Positions 32,449 through 41,045 of a DNA stretch of 48,836 nucleotides are shown in pieces. The translations under genes and the position numbers were made by a program. Where the stretch lies: positions 1 through 48,836 of the forward strand of contig PWUU01000023.1 in NCBI GenBank assembly GCA_003562475.1. Direction: 5' to 3'. The notes under the pieces were generated by a model. That model saw nothing but the letters and a program-made list of their open reading frames with translations, was not told the DNA's origin and did no database searches. Source of the DNA: Dehalococcoidia bacterium (GTDB lineage Bacteria > Chloroflexota > Dehalococcoidia > GIF9 > AB-539-J10). Position 1 is the stretch's first letter; each line of letters opens with the position of its first letter.

Positions 32449-32740
32449 GGACGTGTCGCGATTATACGTCTGGGTCGTGGCACTGTCAATCAATCGTACG
32501 TTCGCTCATGCTGCTCGGCGAAGTATCCTGTAGTCCCGTTGCGGACACGACTGTTTCGGTCGTGCTGGCCGCAACCTTTTGACGTGCCGTCTCGTTGTAC
32601 TGCTGAAACGTAGTGACCTGTCACGACATCTTCTTGAAGGGGATAAACTGGAGTCTGCACCATAGCCGTGGCTTGAGACGACCTGTTATCCTATTCTGCA
32701 TACTCCGGTGGTCGAGCACCGCGATGGCTCTCGATACAGA
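32449..32740. other. Intergenic region upstream of membrane protein
   Basis: About 290 nt between divergent genes. No RNA gene or coding signal seen; promoters for both sides are expected here. Confidence 0.3.
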
Positions 32741-33643
32741 ATGAATACGGTTTCCGATGTGCTGTCACCTACGCTGCTCGCAGTCTTCGCGGCCATGTGC
32801 CTTGGTGTTGGCGCGATACTGTTTGTGCTCTTGCGCCGCGGAGGCCTGACCACAGATCTTGGCGTGCCCCTCAGTTGGTCTGAACCTGTCGAGGTGCGTC
32901 TGATGCTCTACCTCATCCTGGCGGCCTTCTGCGGCGCGTGCGCGCTTGTGCTCAGGATACTGCAGGCGTTTCCTGCCGAAGGATCGTTATTGGCATGGGC
33001 GCTGCTTGTGCTCGTTGCCATTGGCTTCCTTCTCAATCTCGCATTCTTCTATGCCGCCATGGGTGCCCTGCTGCAGGCTGCAGTCGGGACACGTGGGCGG
33101 CCTCCGTACTGGTTCACACGACTTCTATCGCCTGTCGACGGCGCCATTATGAATGTTGGAGACCGGCTTGGCGGCATACTATTTCATCCTGCTCCCGCAC
33201 TGGAAAGGCGACGGGCCCGAACGTCATATTATGATGATGATTTCGCGCCTGACGAAGAGATTGTCGAACGGCGGAGAGCGCGACCTGCGTCGCCGTGGCC
33301 GACCACTGTACGACGGAGGCGCGTTGTACTGGAGGACGAAGAGCCGGAAGAGCTGGCCTTCGAAGACGAACCTCCTTTCAGGCGTCCCGTTAGGCCCGCT
33401 GCACGCAGACCGCGTCAAGCGCGCCATCTGTCTGATGAGCTGGATGAGACAGAAGAGTATGTCGTCGACGAAGAGTTCCCCGGAAGACACGCTGTCAGGA
33501 CTCGCAGCGCGCAGCCACGCGATGTAGCACGAGAGAGGATTGAGCTCGCAATTCGGGAATACGAGGCTTCTCTGGAGCCGGCGCAATTGGAGAAGCTTCG
33601 GGAGATGCGCCGGATCGTAGAGGCTCTCAAACAGGGGGCCTGA
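32741..33643 (+). CDS. Membrane protein with long charged cytoplasmic tail
   Basis: 300 aa from the ATG at 32741 (a longer frame begins at 32708). Three transmembrane helices (about 10-30, 52-75, 82-108). The second half is a soluble tail rich in Arg and Glu/Asp, alternating basic (ARRPRQARH) and acidic (DELDETEEYVVDEE) runs, with an amphipathic helix at the end ('RERIELAIREYEASLEPAQL', 'EKLREMRRIVEALKQ'). No known family. Convergent with the UPF0182 gene, 38 nt apart. Confidence 0.7.
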   Translation: MNTVSDVLSPTLLAVFAAMCLGVGAILFVLLRRGGLTTDLGVPLSWSEPVEVRLMLYLILAAFCGACALVLRILQAFPAEGSLLAWALLVLVAIGFLLNLAFFYAAMGALLQAAVGTRGRPPYWFTRLLSPVDGAIMNVGDRLGGILFHPAPALERRRARTSYYDDDFAPDEEIVERRRARPASPWPTTVRRRRVVLEDEEPEELAFEDEPPFRRPVRPAARRPRQARHLSDELDETEEYVVDEEFPGRHAVRTRSAQPRDVARERIELAIREYEASLEPAQLEKLREMRRIVEALKQGA

Positions 33644-33668
33644 CGGGCGCAAGGCCCGGGTAATCCAT

Positions 33669-33693
33669 ACCGGCGATTTCGCTATTGGCCGGT
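33669..33693. terminator. Hairpin between convergent genes
   Basis: ACCGGC (33669-33674) pairs with GCCGGT (33688-33693) around a 13-base loop. It covers the stop codon of the UPF0182 gene and lies 26 nt after the stop of the convergent gene. Weak stem and no T-run; possible bidirectional terminator. Confidence 0.35.
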
Positions 33694-36453
33694 GATGCGC
33701 GCCAGGTCCGCGAGTGCCTTCTCAAGTGCTGCCAGCTCGTTGCCGTAGCCTGTCCAGTCGCCCTCACGCAAGTACTCCTGAGCACGGTCGAAATGCCCCT
33801 GCGCTCTCTCAATCAGGCTGCGCACATCTGCCGGGATCTCCGGGTCGTCGGGGTCTGACGGCGTTGGGGGAACGGGCAGTTCTGCGTCGACTCCAAAGAT
33901 GGCAGCCAGTGCTTCCTCGAGTGTCCGCTCCATGGCTATCTCATCGCCTGCGGCGACGATGACCCGCTGGAGCTCAGGCAGGCCACCGGCATCGGCCTGG
34001 AGGAAGACTGCCTCTACGTAGATTGTGGAGTTTGCGAGCGGTATCACGAGGAGATTGCCTCGTATCACCTGGGAGCCGCCACGACTCCACAGGGCGAGCT
34101 GCTCGGTGATGTCGGTGTTCTGTTGAATCCGGTTCTCTATCTGGCTTGGCCCGTAGATGAGACGGTCCTTGGGGAACCGGTAGACGACAAGGCTGCCGTA
34201 GTTGTCTCCGTCACATCGTGCGGCAAGCCACGCAATCGCGTTATTCCTGTTGGCAGGTGTGAATGGGAGCATGAGCAGGAACTCCTCGCGCTCCTCTTCG
34301 GGCAGCCGCATGATGACGTAGTACGGCTCCATGAGTTGCTCGCGGCCGGCGTAGTACTCTCTTGGCACGGCCCAGAGGTCTTCTTTGTTGTAGAAGACGC
34401 GCGCATCCTGCATGTGGTACGTCCGATACACCGATGCCTGGATGTCGAACATGTCGACCGGGTAACGGAGATGGGCTCGGAGCCCGTCGGGCATGGCATC
34501 CATTGGCTGGAACAGCACAGGGAAGATAGAAGCATATGTTTGCAGAACGGGGTCGTCAGGTTCGGTGACGTAGAAGTCCACCGTGCCGTTATAGGCGTCT
34601 ACCACTGCTTTCACGCTGTTGCGAATGTAGTTGATACCCCTTGCGTGTGGCTCTGAGTAGGGGTATCGGCTGCTGGTGGTGTAGCAGTCTACGATCCATA
34701 CCAGGCGCTCGTCCAGGACTACGATGTATGGATCGGCATCCATCGTAAGGAATGGCGCTATGTTGTTGATGCGTTCTTTGATCTGCCGGTGGTAGAGAAT
34801 TCGGCTCTCACCGGTCAATTGCCTGCTGATGAGGATGTTGAAATCGGAAAACTGCCACGCGTATACGGCGCGCCGGAATAGATTGCCGATGGGGACCCCC
34901 GCTGTCCCTTCGTACATTGTCCACGCGTTGGTGGTGCCGACCGGATAGTCGAACTCTTCCGTTTCGGTGCCGATGATCACGTAATCTCTCGTGTTCTCGC
35001 CGAAGTATATCTCCGGGCGGTCGACGGGAATGATTCCGGTGGTTGGCAGGTCTCTCAGCCAGAGCACCGGGAGTCCTCCTTCGGGACTTACCTCGTTGAC
35101 CGGACTCATGGCGACGCCATAGCCGTGCGTGTACTGGAGCGTACGGTTGAACCATGTCTGCGCTTCGGTAGGCAGTTTCTCTTTCGACAATTCGCGAGCC
35201 GCTAACATGACCTGGCGGTACTCGCCGTCAATCGTGTATCGGTCGATGTCGATATCAAGGAAGTCGTAATAGGTCCGTATGGTCTGTATCTGGTTGTAGG
35301 TATCGAGCATTGGCCTGTGGTCCCAGAGACGAACATTCTTGATGGTGAGGTCGCTTTCGGTGACGTCCTGTGCGGTGGGCATGGGGATGGCCGGATAATC
35401 CTGTTCATCGATTCTCGTGAGGCCGAATGCCTCCCGTGTGGCTGCGATGCTGTATTCGATGTAGGGCATCTCAAGGTGCAACTCGTTCGGCTCGACCTGG
35501 AGCCGCTGGATGAGGCCGGGGATCATCTGTCCAACGACCACGCTGAGAACTATCCACAGGCCGATGCCGTAGGCGGCCCAGCGGACCCGGCGGCGAATGA
35601 GCACGAGAAGCACCAGCACGCCCAGAAGCAACGTAGCCACGAGCAGTATCCATTGGGCAGGCACCTGAGCGGCAATATCCGTATAGCCTGCGCCGAAGAC
35701 TGCGCCACGCGCTGAGAGAACGAGCTCCCATATGCCGAGCCAGTAGCTCATGGCGGCAAGAGCGGCTATTGACATAATAAGAATGCCCACGTGCACGAGC
35801 ACTGGCCGGGAGTTATCGAACGCCTTTCTCTGCGAGCTGTAGCTGAGGGCGTAGACTGCAACAGCTGCAATCAGTGAGAAAGCGACTGCGGTGAGCAGCC
35901 AGCCGCGCAGGAAGCCGAGAAACGGCAACGTGAATACGTAGAAACCCACATCCCGGAAAAACACAGGATCGGTTGCGCCGAACGGTTGGCCGTGCAGGAA
36001 GCGGAGGACCACTTCCCAGTTCGCTTGGGCTGCAAGACCGAATATGACCGCGAAGAATGCGGTCGCTGCGATGACCGCGATACCGGTGAAGCGTTGCAGG
36101 AAGGGGATCATAACTCGTGTGGCGGGCGCCGCCTCGCCTCTTGGCGCGAGACGGGAGGCGATGATGACATTTCCGGCGAAGAGAACGGCAAATACCACAG
36201 TTGCAACTACGAACAGGAGAACCCGCGTGCCCAGTATTGTGGTATACACACTCTGGAAATCAAGTGTCCCGAACCAGAGCCACTCAGTATAGATCCCCCT
36301 GGCAACCGAGGCGACTACCACCAGGACGATGGCTATAGCCACCACGATGAACCATCGCCCGCCGCCGCCCCCAGTCCCGCTACGCCTGGTCCTGGATTGG
36401 CCTCCTCCGCTCTCTCCAAACCATCGCTCAAAATCGCGCTGTAATTGACTCAC
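33682..36453 (-). CDS. UPF0182 family membrane protein
   Basis: 923 aa from the GTG at 36453, chosen for the AAGGCGAGGAG just before it and the typical start 'SQLQRDFERWFG'. About seven transmembrane helices in the first 310 residues ('WFIVVAIAIVLVVVASVARG', 'LYTEWLWF'-type motif as 'IYTEWLWFGTLDFQSVYTTI'). A large extracytoplasmic part follows with the family landmarks 'DYPAIPMP', 'NVRLWDHRPMLDTYNQIQ', 'GYGVAMSPVNEV', 'PEIYFGE', 'YVIMRLP' and 'FLLMLPFTPANRNN', then a proline-acidic linker and a C-terminal helical segment. Widespread in Actinobacteria and Chloroflexota; function unknown. Full length for the family. Confidence 0.95.
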   Translation of the reverse strand: MSQLQRDFERWFGESGGGQSRTRRSGTGGGGGRWFIVVAIAIVLVVVASVARGIYTEWLWFGTLDFQSVYTTILGTRVLLFVVATVVFAVLFAGNVIIASRLAPRGEAAPATRVMIPFLQRFTGIAVIAATAFFAVIFGLAAQANWEVVLRFLHGQPFGATDPVFFRDVGFYVFTLPFLGFLRGWLLTAVAFSLIAAVAVYALSYSSQRKAFDNSRPVLVHVGILIMSIAALAAMSYWLGIWELVLSARGAVFGAGYTDIAAQVPAQWILLVATLLLGVLVLLVLIRRRVRWAAYGIGLWIVLSVVVGQMIPGLIQRLQVEPNELHLEMPYIEYSIAATREAFGLTRIDEQDYPAIPMPTAQDVTESDLTIKNVRLWDHRPMLDTYNQIQTIRTYYDFLDIDIDRYTIDGEYRQVMLAARELSKEKLPTEAQTWFNRTLQYTHGYGVAMSPVNEVSPEGGLPVLWLRDLPTTGIIPVDRPEIYFGENTRDYVIIGTETEEFDYPVGTTNAWTMYEGTAGVPIGNLFRRAVYAWQFSDFNILISRQLTGESRILYHRQIKERINNIAPFLTMDADPYIVVLDERLVWIVDCYTTSSRYPYSEPHARGINYIRNSVKAVVDAYNGTVDFYVTEPDDPVLQTYASIFPVLFQPMDAMPDGLRAHLRYPVDMFDIQASVYRTYHMQDARVFYNKEDLWAVPREYYAGREQLMEPYYVIMRLPEEEREEFLLMLPFTPANRNNAIAWLAARCDGDNYGSLVVYRFPKDRLIYGPSQIENRIQQNTDITEQLALWSRGGSQVIRGNLLVIPLANSTIYVEAVFLQADAGGLPELQRVIVAAGDEIAMERTLEEALAAIFGVDAELPVPPTPSDPDDPEIPADVRSLIERAQGHFDRAQEYLREGDWTGYGNELAALEKALADLARITGQ

Positions 36454-36898
36454 TACTCCTCGCCTTCCGATGTGCTGCTCGACGCATCGTTGCACTGCGT
36501 TGGATGTCGTTTGAATGCTGAGCTTCCGAGCACACAATAGCACCGGTCACTCGTTACGGTCAAAAAGCATGGGAATGGCCGACGGGCAATTGTGCGGGGC
36601 GAACAGATACGATGAACGAACGAAACGATGGCATGGCGCCTTGTCATGATGGCGTCGCATGTGAAAGGAGACACGTAGATAGACGGTGCTACAGCAGGCT
36701 GAAGCAGAGGAACGGCTCCAGGTGATACAGTTGCCAATGCCATACATGTGTGATACGGCCGGGAGCCTTGCCGGAGTGGACGCCCTCACCGTCAATGGTG
36801 GCTGAGGCATCTGCCGATGGAGGTGTGGCACTTCACGAGTGGTGGATGCGGAGAGAGTAGAAGCGCGTTGCTACGACCCGGTGTGTGCAATCGAGCAG
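36454..36898. other. Intergenic region, nothing recognised
   Basis: 445 nt without a supported gene, tRNA or strong hairpin. Short frames here lack any recognisable protein features. Confidence 0.3.
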
Positions 36899-37420
36899 TC
36901 ACGCGCCGAGATTCTCGTTCTTGAACCGTCCGTCGTACGCTGCCTCAACGCGGCCACAGAGTTGTGTGAACACGAGTTGGGCCACCCGGGCATGACGGCG
37001 AAGGGTGAGGCCGTACGGGTTGTGCACGACGAGTAGCGCCTCGGCACGACCGCTATATCCGGGGTCCCATACTGCGGTGTAGACGGTGGCGCCGCAGCGT
37101 AGCAGAGAGGAGCGGGGGTAGGCGAGCGCAACTACGTCGTGGGGCAGGTTGACCTGCTCGTTGTAGACAATGTGGTAAGCCCCGGCGGGAAGGTCGACAC
37201 TATCGTCGATCCACAAGACGGGTATGCGTGATGCGAGGACACGGCGGGAATTGTCGAAATCGATAAGCCCGGCCGACTCGAAGCGGGAGATTGTCCGCAC
37301 GGTGAGATCCACGCCGCAGGGCTGTACCTGTGTGTCCTCGTCAAGAAGCCCCTCGATCAGGGGAGGCGAGCGGCGCAGCTTCTCTCGTATCGCGTGATCG
37401 GTCAGCACGGTATGATGCAT
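36899..37420 (-). CDS. dCTP deaminase / dUTPase family protein
   Basis: 173 aa from the ATG at 37420 (RBS AGGAGG). Trimeric dUTPase-like fold: 'DTQVQPCGVDLTVRTI' near 32-47, 'AYPRSSLLRCGA' (phosphate-binding, about 108-119), 'AVWDPGYSGRAEALLVVHNP', and 'ARVAQLVFTQL' near the end. The 'QP.GVDL' and 'PGY.GR.E' blocks fit the Dcd/archaeal-type branch, which removes the amino group of dCTP, or hydrolyses dUTP, to feed dTMP synthesis. Which of the two it does cannot be read safely by eye. dCMP deaminase is encoded nearby at 38125. Divergent from the P-loop gene at 37580. Confidence 0.88.
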   Translation of the reverse strand: MHHTVLTDHAIREKLRRSPPLIEGLLDEDTQVQPCGVDLTVRTISRFESAGLIDFDNSRRVLASRIPVLWIDDSVDLPAGAYHIVYNEQVNLPHDVVALAYPRSSLLRCGATVYTAVWDPGYSGRAEALLVVHNPYGLTLRRHARVAQLVFTQLCGRVEAAYDGRFKNENLGA

Positions 37421-37579
37421 GCGATTCCTCCTGGCATGGTGCCGTATTGTACCCCAGCAGCTCCTGTCCGTCAGGGGCGCGCTCATGCGACCGCAGATCA
37501 GGGGAGTTCCGTTGATGGTGGTGACATGGATATAATTGGATGATTCGAACGAGATGAGTTGAGGCGTAAACCCGTATTT

Positions 37580-38128
37580 ATGGCAAACCATATTGCTGCT
37601 ATTGTGGGAATGCCGGGCGCAGGCAAATCCGAGGTCGCCATGTTCTTCGAGAAGAGGGGTTATCGAATGGTTCGGTTTGGCGACGTGACTGAGGAGGAGC
37701 TTGCGCATCGCGGGTTACCACTGAGCGAGGCCAATGAACGCCTGGTGCGCGAAGAATTGCGTGCAATGCACGGTATGGCGGCGTATGCGAGGCTGAATAT
37801 GCCCCGGATTGACGCAGCCATTGAATCGTCGCACGTGGTGGTTGATGGCCTTTACTCCTGGGAGGAGTACCTGGTGCTAAAGCAGCACTACGGAGACCGG
37901 TTAAGGGTCGTTGCGGTAGCTGCGTCGCCCGCCACGAGGCGGCAACGCCTGGCCTCCCGCCCACGGCGTCCTCTCACCGCCGAGGAAGTCGTCAGTCGCG
38001 ACCGGGCCGAGATTGAGCACATCAACAAGGGAGGGCCCATTGCAATGGCGGACATAACGCTTGTCAACGAAGGCACGCGTGAGGAACTGCTGGTGGCGGC
38101 GGAGGAAGCAATGGAGAGGATAGAGTGA
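37580..38128 (+). CDS. P-loop kinase-like protein (UPF0200/dephospho-CoA kinase-like)
   Basis: 182 aa from the ATG at 37580. Walker A GMPGAGKS at residues 10-17, then 'MFFEKRGYRMVRFGDVTEEE', 'NERLVREELRAMHG', 'VVVDGLYSWEEY' (Walker B-like) and 'RRQRLASRPR..PLTAEEV' (lid). This resembles archaeal UPF0200 and nucleotide-kinase proteins related to dephospho-CoA kinase; the substrate is unknown. Its last four bases overlap the GTG start of the dCMP deaminase gene, so the two are coupled. A role in deoxynucleotide metabolism is an inference from that. Confidence 0.85.
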   Translation: MANHIAAIVGMPGAGKSEVAMFFEKRGYRMVRFGDVTEEELAHRGLPLSEANERLVREELRAMHGMAAYARLNMPRIDAAIESSHVVVDGLYSWEEYLVLKQHYGDRLRVVAVAASPATRRQRLASRPRRPLTAEEVVSRDRAEIEHINKGGPIAMADITLVNEGTREELLVAAEEAMERIE

Positions 38129-38607
38129 GCGAACATAGCAGGCTATCGATCGATGAGTATTTCCTGAAGATCGCGTCTGTGGTCGCAGAGCGGTCCACCT
38201 GCCTGCGTCACCACGTGGGAGCAGTGGCGGTGAGGGACAAACACATCCTGACAACCGGCTACAACGGTGCGGCGGCAGGGCTGCGCGACTGCCTGGAACT
38301 GGGGTGTCTGCGCGACGAGCTAGACATTCCGTCGGGGACGCGCCACGAAATATGCCGGGCGATCCATGCGGAACAGAACGTGATCGTACAGGCTGCGCTT
38401 CATGGCGTGAGTCTCCTCGGCGCCACCATCTACTGCACGCACTCACCCTGCGTGCTGTGTGCGAAGATGCTTATCAACGCGCGGATCGCGCGGTTCGTGA
38501 CATATGGCTCGTACTCAGAAGAGACATTCACGGACCTGTTTGAAGAGGCGGGGATAGGATTCGACGTGCTCCCGCCGCCCCACGCAGACATTACCTTTCT
38601 GCGCTAA
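38125..38607 (+). CDS. dCMP deaminase (ComEB-like)
   Basis: 160 aa. Zinc-dependent deaminase of the cytidine/dCMP family: H81-A-E83 (metal ligand and proton shuttle) in 'RAIHAEQNVIVQAA', C109-x2-C112 in 'SPCVLCAKM', and 'RHHVGAVAVRDKHILTTGYN' near the N-terminus. Converts dCMP to dUMP for thymidylate synthesis. Starts with GTG overlapping the previous stop. Usual family length. Works in the same pathway as the dCTP deaminase/dUTPase-like product at 36899. Confidence 0.93.
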   Translation: MSEHSRLSIDEYFLKIASVVAERSTCLRHHVGAVAVRDKHILTTGYNGAAAGLRDCLELGCLRDELDIPSGTRHEICRAIHAEQNVIVQAALHGVSLLGATIYCTHSPCVLCAKMLINARIARFVTYGSYSEETFTDLFEEAGIGFDVLPPPHADITFLR

Positions 38608-38845
38608 TCGACCATCAGGCATGGCCAGCCGGTGGTCTCTCGGCTCACAAGGCTGCTGCCTCCTCCTGACCGAGCCGAACATGGAGCGCCTGACGTACAT
38701 GTGGCACGTGTGTGACCGCTTGACAGAGCGACACGAACGCGTGTGAGGCCGTGACTGATGAGGCCAGACATGTAGTGGTGTCTATGTCGAAAATGGAGCG
38801 AAGTAGCACCGCACCAGGTCGGCGCTTGTGCGGTGCTCGGTCTCT

Positions 38846-39328
38846 TCAGGCTCTTCCCGTTAGCATCCCGTTCACTGTTCGGTAGTCGTCTATGACTTCA
38901 ATGAGTACCCCGTGAGCCGCTCTCGGCATTATCCAGAAGTGCCTGACATCCGTCTTTGCGTTTCCTTTGGGGTGCTCCGAGTACATGCGGTCACTGATGG
39001 AGATGCCATCGACTTTGAGGTGTTGGTAGGTATCCTCGAGATGTGAGGAGGCAAAGGCGATATGATGGATGCCTTCGCCGAACCTCTCCAGCCTCTTGTG
39101 TAACGGCGATTCACCGTCAGGCGGTTGCAGCAGTTGAATATCACACGCATCACCTAACGCCCCGAAGAAGGCGGTGATGTATTTCTCGTCCTCAGTCCAG
39201 CGCTCCTGTTTCACCACTTTGCGTTCGACCAGTTGGGGAGAAACTGTGCTGAGTATCTTTCTGTAGTCTTCAATCGCCCGGTCGATATCCGCAACCAGAA
39301 TACAAATGTGAGCTACCGTCCTTGCCAT
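38846..39328 (-). CDS. Glyoxalase/VOC protein, methylmalonyl-CoA epimerase-like
   Basis: 160 aa from the ATG at 39328 (RBS GGAGGTGG). Two VOC beta-alpha-beta modules. Expected metal ligands of the epimerase family are visible: His in 'VAHICILVADIDRAI', Gln in 'CDIQLLQP', His in 'GIHHIAFAS' and Glu in 'VLIEVID'. Methylmalonyl-CoA epimerase interconverts R and S methylmalonyl-CoA; other VOC enzymes share this layout and no mutase gene is adjacent, so the substrate is uncertain. Confidence 0.8.
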   Translation of the reverse strand: MARTVAHICILVADIDRAIEDYRKILSTVSPQLVERKVVKQERWTEDEKYITAFFGALGDACDIQLLQPPDGESPLHKRLERFGEGIHHIAFASSHLEDTYQHLKVDGISISDRMYSEHPKGNAKTDVRHFWIMPRAAHGVLIEVIDDYRTVNGMLTGRA

Positions 39329-39676
39329 TGGCCACCTCCAGCGTACTCCAAATGCTGAGCCAGGTCCTTTATACCACACGGGAGGAGCCTTCTGACGAAA
39401 CCTGGCATGGCTAAGAATGTCATCCCGCGACCAGAAAGCGCATCCGGGAGCGTCACGCTGGAGAAATGCTCGCCTCTGGCGTGGTCGCATGTGTGGTTGC
39501 GTTGGTGGCACAAGTGCTGGAATACTGTAATATCGAAGTGGGCGTGCCGTTGCCGGTAAGTGCGCCGGGTATACTCTGGCCCGTGGGAGACGTGGTAGTG
39601 TAGTACTGTTGCGTGCGATGGTGGCTGAGGTCCCTGTCGGCGACTGGCCAGATTGAATCAGGAGGTGAAACGAGCA
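39329..39676. other. Intergenic region before the aminotransferase gene
   Basis: 348 nt between divergent genes; no gene recognised. It ends with the strong RBS GGAGGTGA at 39661-39668 that fixes the aminotransferase start at 39677. Confidence 0.4.
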
Positions 39677-40846
39677 ATGAAGCTGGCGAAACGACTCGAC
39701 CGGCTACCCCCCTATCTGTACGTGGATATCAACCGCCGCATCGCGGAGATGCGGTCAGAGGGAATCGACATCGTCACGTTCGCCATCGGCGATCCGGATA
39801 TGCCTACGCCACCCCACATCATCGAGCGTCTTTGCCGGGAAGCTCATGTACCCGCGAACCACAGGTATCCGGAGACGGATAGCTTGCCCGAGCTGCGTGC
39901 AGCGGTTGCGTACTGGTACCGTGAACGGTTTGACGTCCGCCTCGATCCCGACACCGAGGTGCTGCCGCTCATTGGATCGAAGGAAGGCATCGGTCACATC
40001 GCCTTGTGTTTTGTGGAATCTGACACTGTGGTGCTGGTTCCCGATCCCGGTTATCCCGGTTACTCGATGGGAACGATGATTGCCGGCGGAGAACCTCACT
40101 ACATGCCGCTGAAGGAAGATCGGGATTTCCTACCGGATCTTCAGGCCATCCCCGGTTCCGTGGCCTCCAGGGCGAGTTTGATGTGGCTTAACTATCCCGG
40201 TAACCCGACAGGTGCCGTAGCGCCGCTTGAGTTCTTCGAGCAAGCGGTCGAGTTTGCACGGGCACACGATATCGCGATTTGTCACGATGCGGCGTACACT
40301 GAAGTCTATTTTGATGGGAAGAAACCACCAAGCTTCTTGCAAGCAGCCGGCGCCAAGGAGGTGGGCATCGAGTTCCACTCTCTCTCAAAGACTTATCGCA
40401 TGGCGGGCTGGCGTATTGGCATGGTAGTGGGGAACAAGGAGATGCTCCGCGCGTTGTTTACGGTGAAGTCGAATCTCGATACGGGGATCCCGCAGGCCAT
40501 TCAGCTGATGGCGGTCGAGGCACTGCGCGGATCGCAGTCGGTGGTGGAAGAGCACAACGAGGTGCTCCAGCGCCGCAGGGACAGGCTCGTAAAGGTGCTC
40601 GACGAAGTAGGGCTGCACGCCCGAATGCCGGATGGGGCGTTCTACGTCTGGGCGAGGGTGCCCGAGGGCTACTCATGCGTAGATCTGGCTCGTGAGTTGC
40701 TGGAGCAGGTGCACATTGCAGTGGTGCCGGGCGTATTCTACGGCGCCGGCGGCGAGGACTACATCCGTTTCTCTATTACGTTGCCGGATGAGAGGCTCGA
40801 AGAAGGTGTCCGAAGGCTCTCCGGGTGGCGGGGCGGCGCTCGATAA
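39677..40846 (+). CDS. dapL: LL-diaminopimelate aminotransferase-type enzyme
   Basis: 389 aa from the ATG at 39677 (the frame extends to 39653, but the RBS favours 39677). Class I/II PLP aminotransferase: 'FAIGDPDMPTP', 'YPETDSLPELRAAVAYWY', 'SKEGIGHIALCFVE', 'PDPGYPGY', 'NYPGNPTGA', 'CHDAAYTEVYFDG', and Schiff-base K238 in 'SLSKTYRMAGWRIG'. These blocks match the DapL (DAP-AT) group that converts tetrahydrodipicolinate directly to LL-DAP for lysine and peptidoglycan, as in Dehalococcoidia. Close relatives act on other amino acids, so the exact substrate is probable, not certain. Confidence 0.85.
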   Translation: MKLAKRLDRLPPYLYVDINRRIAEMRSEGIDIVTFAIGDPDMPTPPHIIERLCREAHVPANHRYPETDSLPELRAAVAYWYRERFDVRLDPDTEVLPLIGSKEGIGHIALCFVESDTVVLVPDPGYPGYSMGTMIAGGEPHYMPLKEDRDFLPDLQAIPGSVASRASLMWLNYPGNPTGAVAPLEFFEQAVEFARAHDIAICHDAAYTEVYFDGKKPPSFLQAAGAKEVGIEFHSLSKTYRMAGWRIGMVVGNKEMLRALFTVKSNLDTGIPQAIQLMAVEALRGSQSVVEEHNEVLQRRRDRLVKVLDEVGLHARMPDGAFYVWARVPEGYSCVDLARELLEQVHIAVVPGVFYGAGGEDYIRFSITLPDERLEEGVRRLSGWRGGAR

Positions 40847-40939
40847 AGGGGCCGTCATATGCTGCGGTCGTGGAGCGCGTAGCGCGTGGACGGAGAATCG
40901 CTCTCCATTATGGGAGGCAGGCCGCCCCTCTGCGATCGG

Positions 40940-41000
40940 TGGAGCGGGCGAAGGGATTCGAACCCGCGACAGCCTGCCTGGAAAGCACGCACCCTCCACC
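40940..41000 (-). pseudogene. tRNA-Gly(TCC) 3' remnant
   Basis: On the minus strand: anticodon stem-loop CGTGC-TTTCCAG-GCAGG (anticodon TCC, one mismatch), T-arm GCGGG-TTCGAAT-CCCTT (one mismatch), acceptor 3' strand CGCCCGC, T discriminator and encoded CCA (40940-40942). I could not find a matching 5' acceptor strand GCGGGCG or a D-arm in the 40 nt where they should be. So it looks like the 3' half of a tRNA, possibly left by an integration event. If a distant 5' half exists, it is not in this spot. Confidence 0.6.
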
Positions 41001-41045
41001 ACAACAGCACGTACAGGGAGCGGCGGAGAACACCGCCCCAATCAA

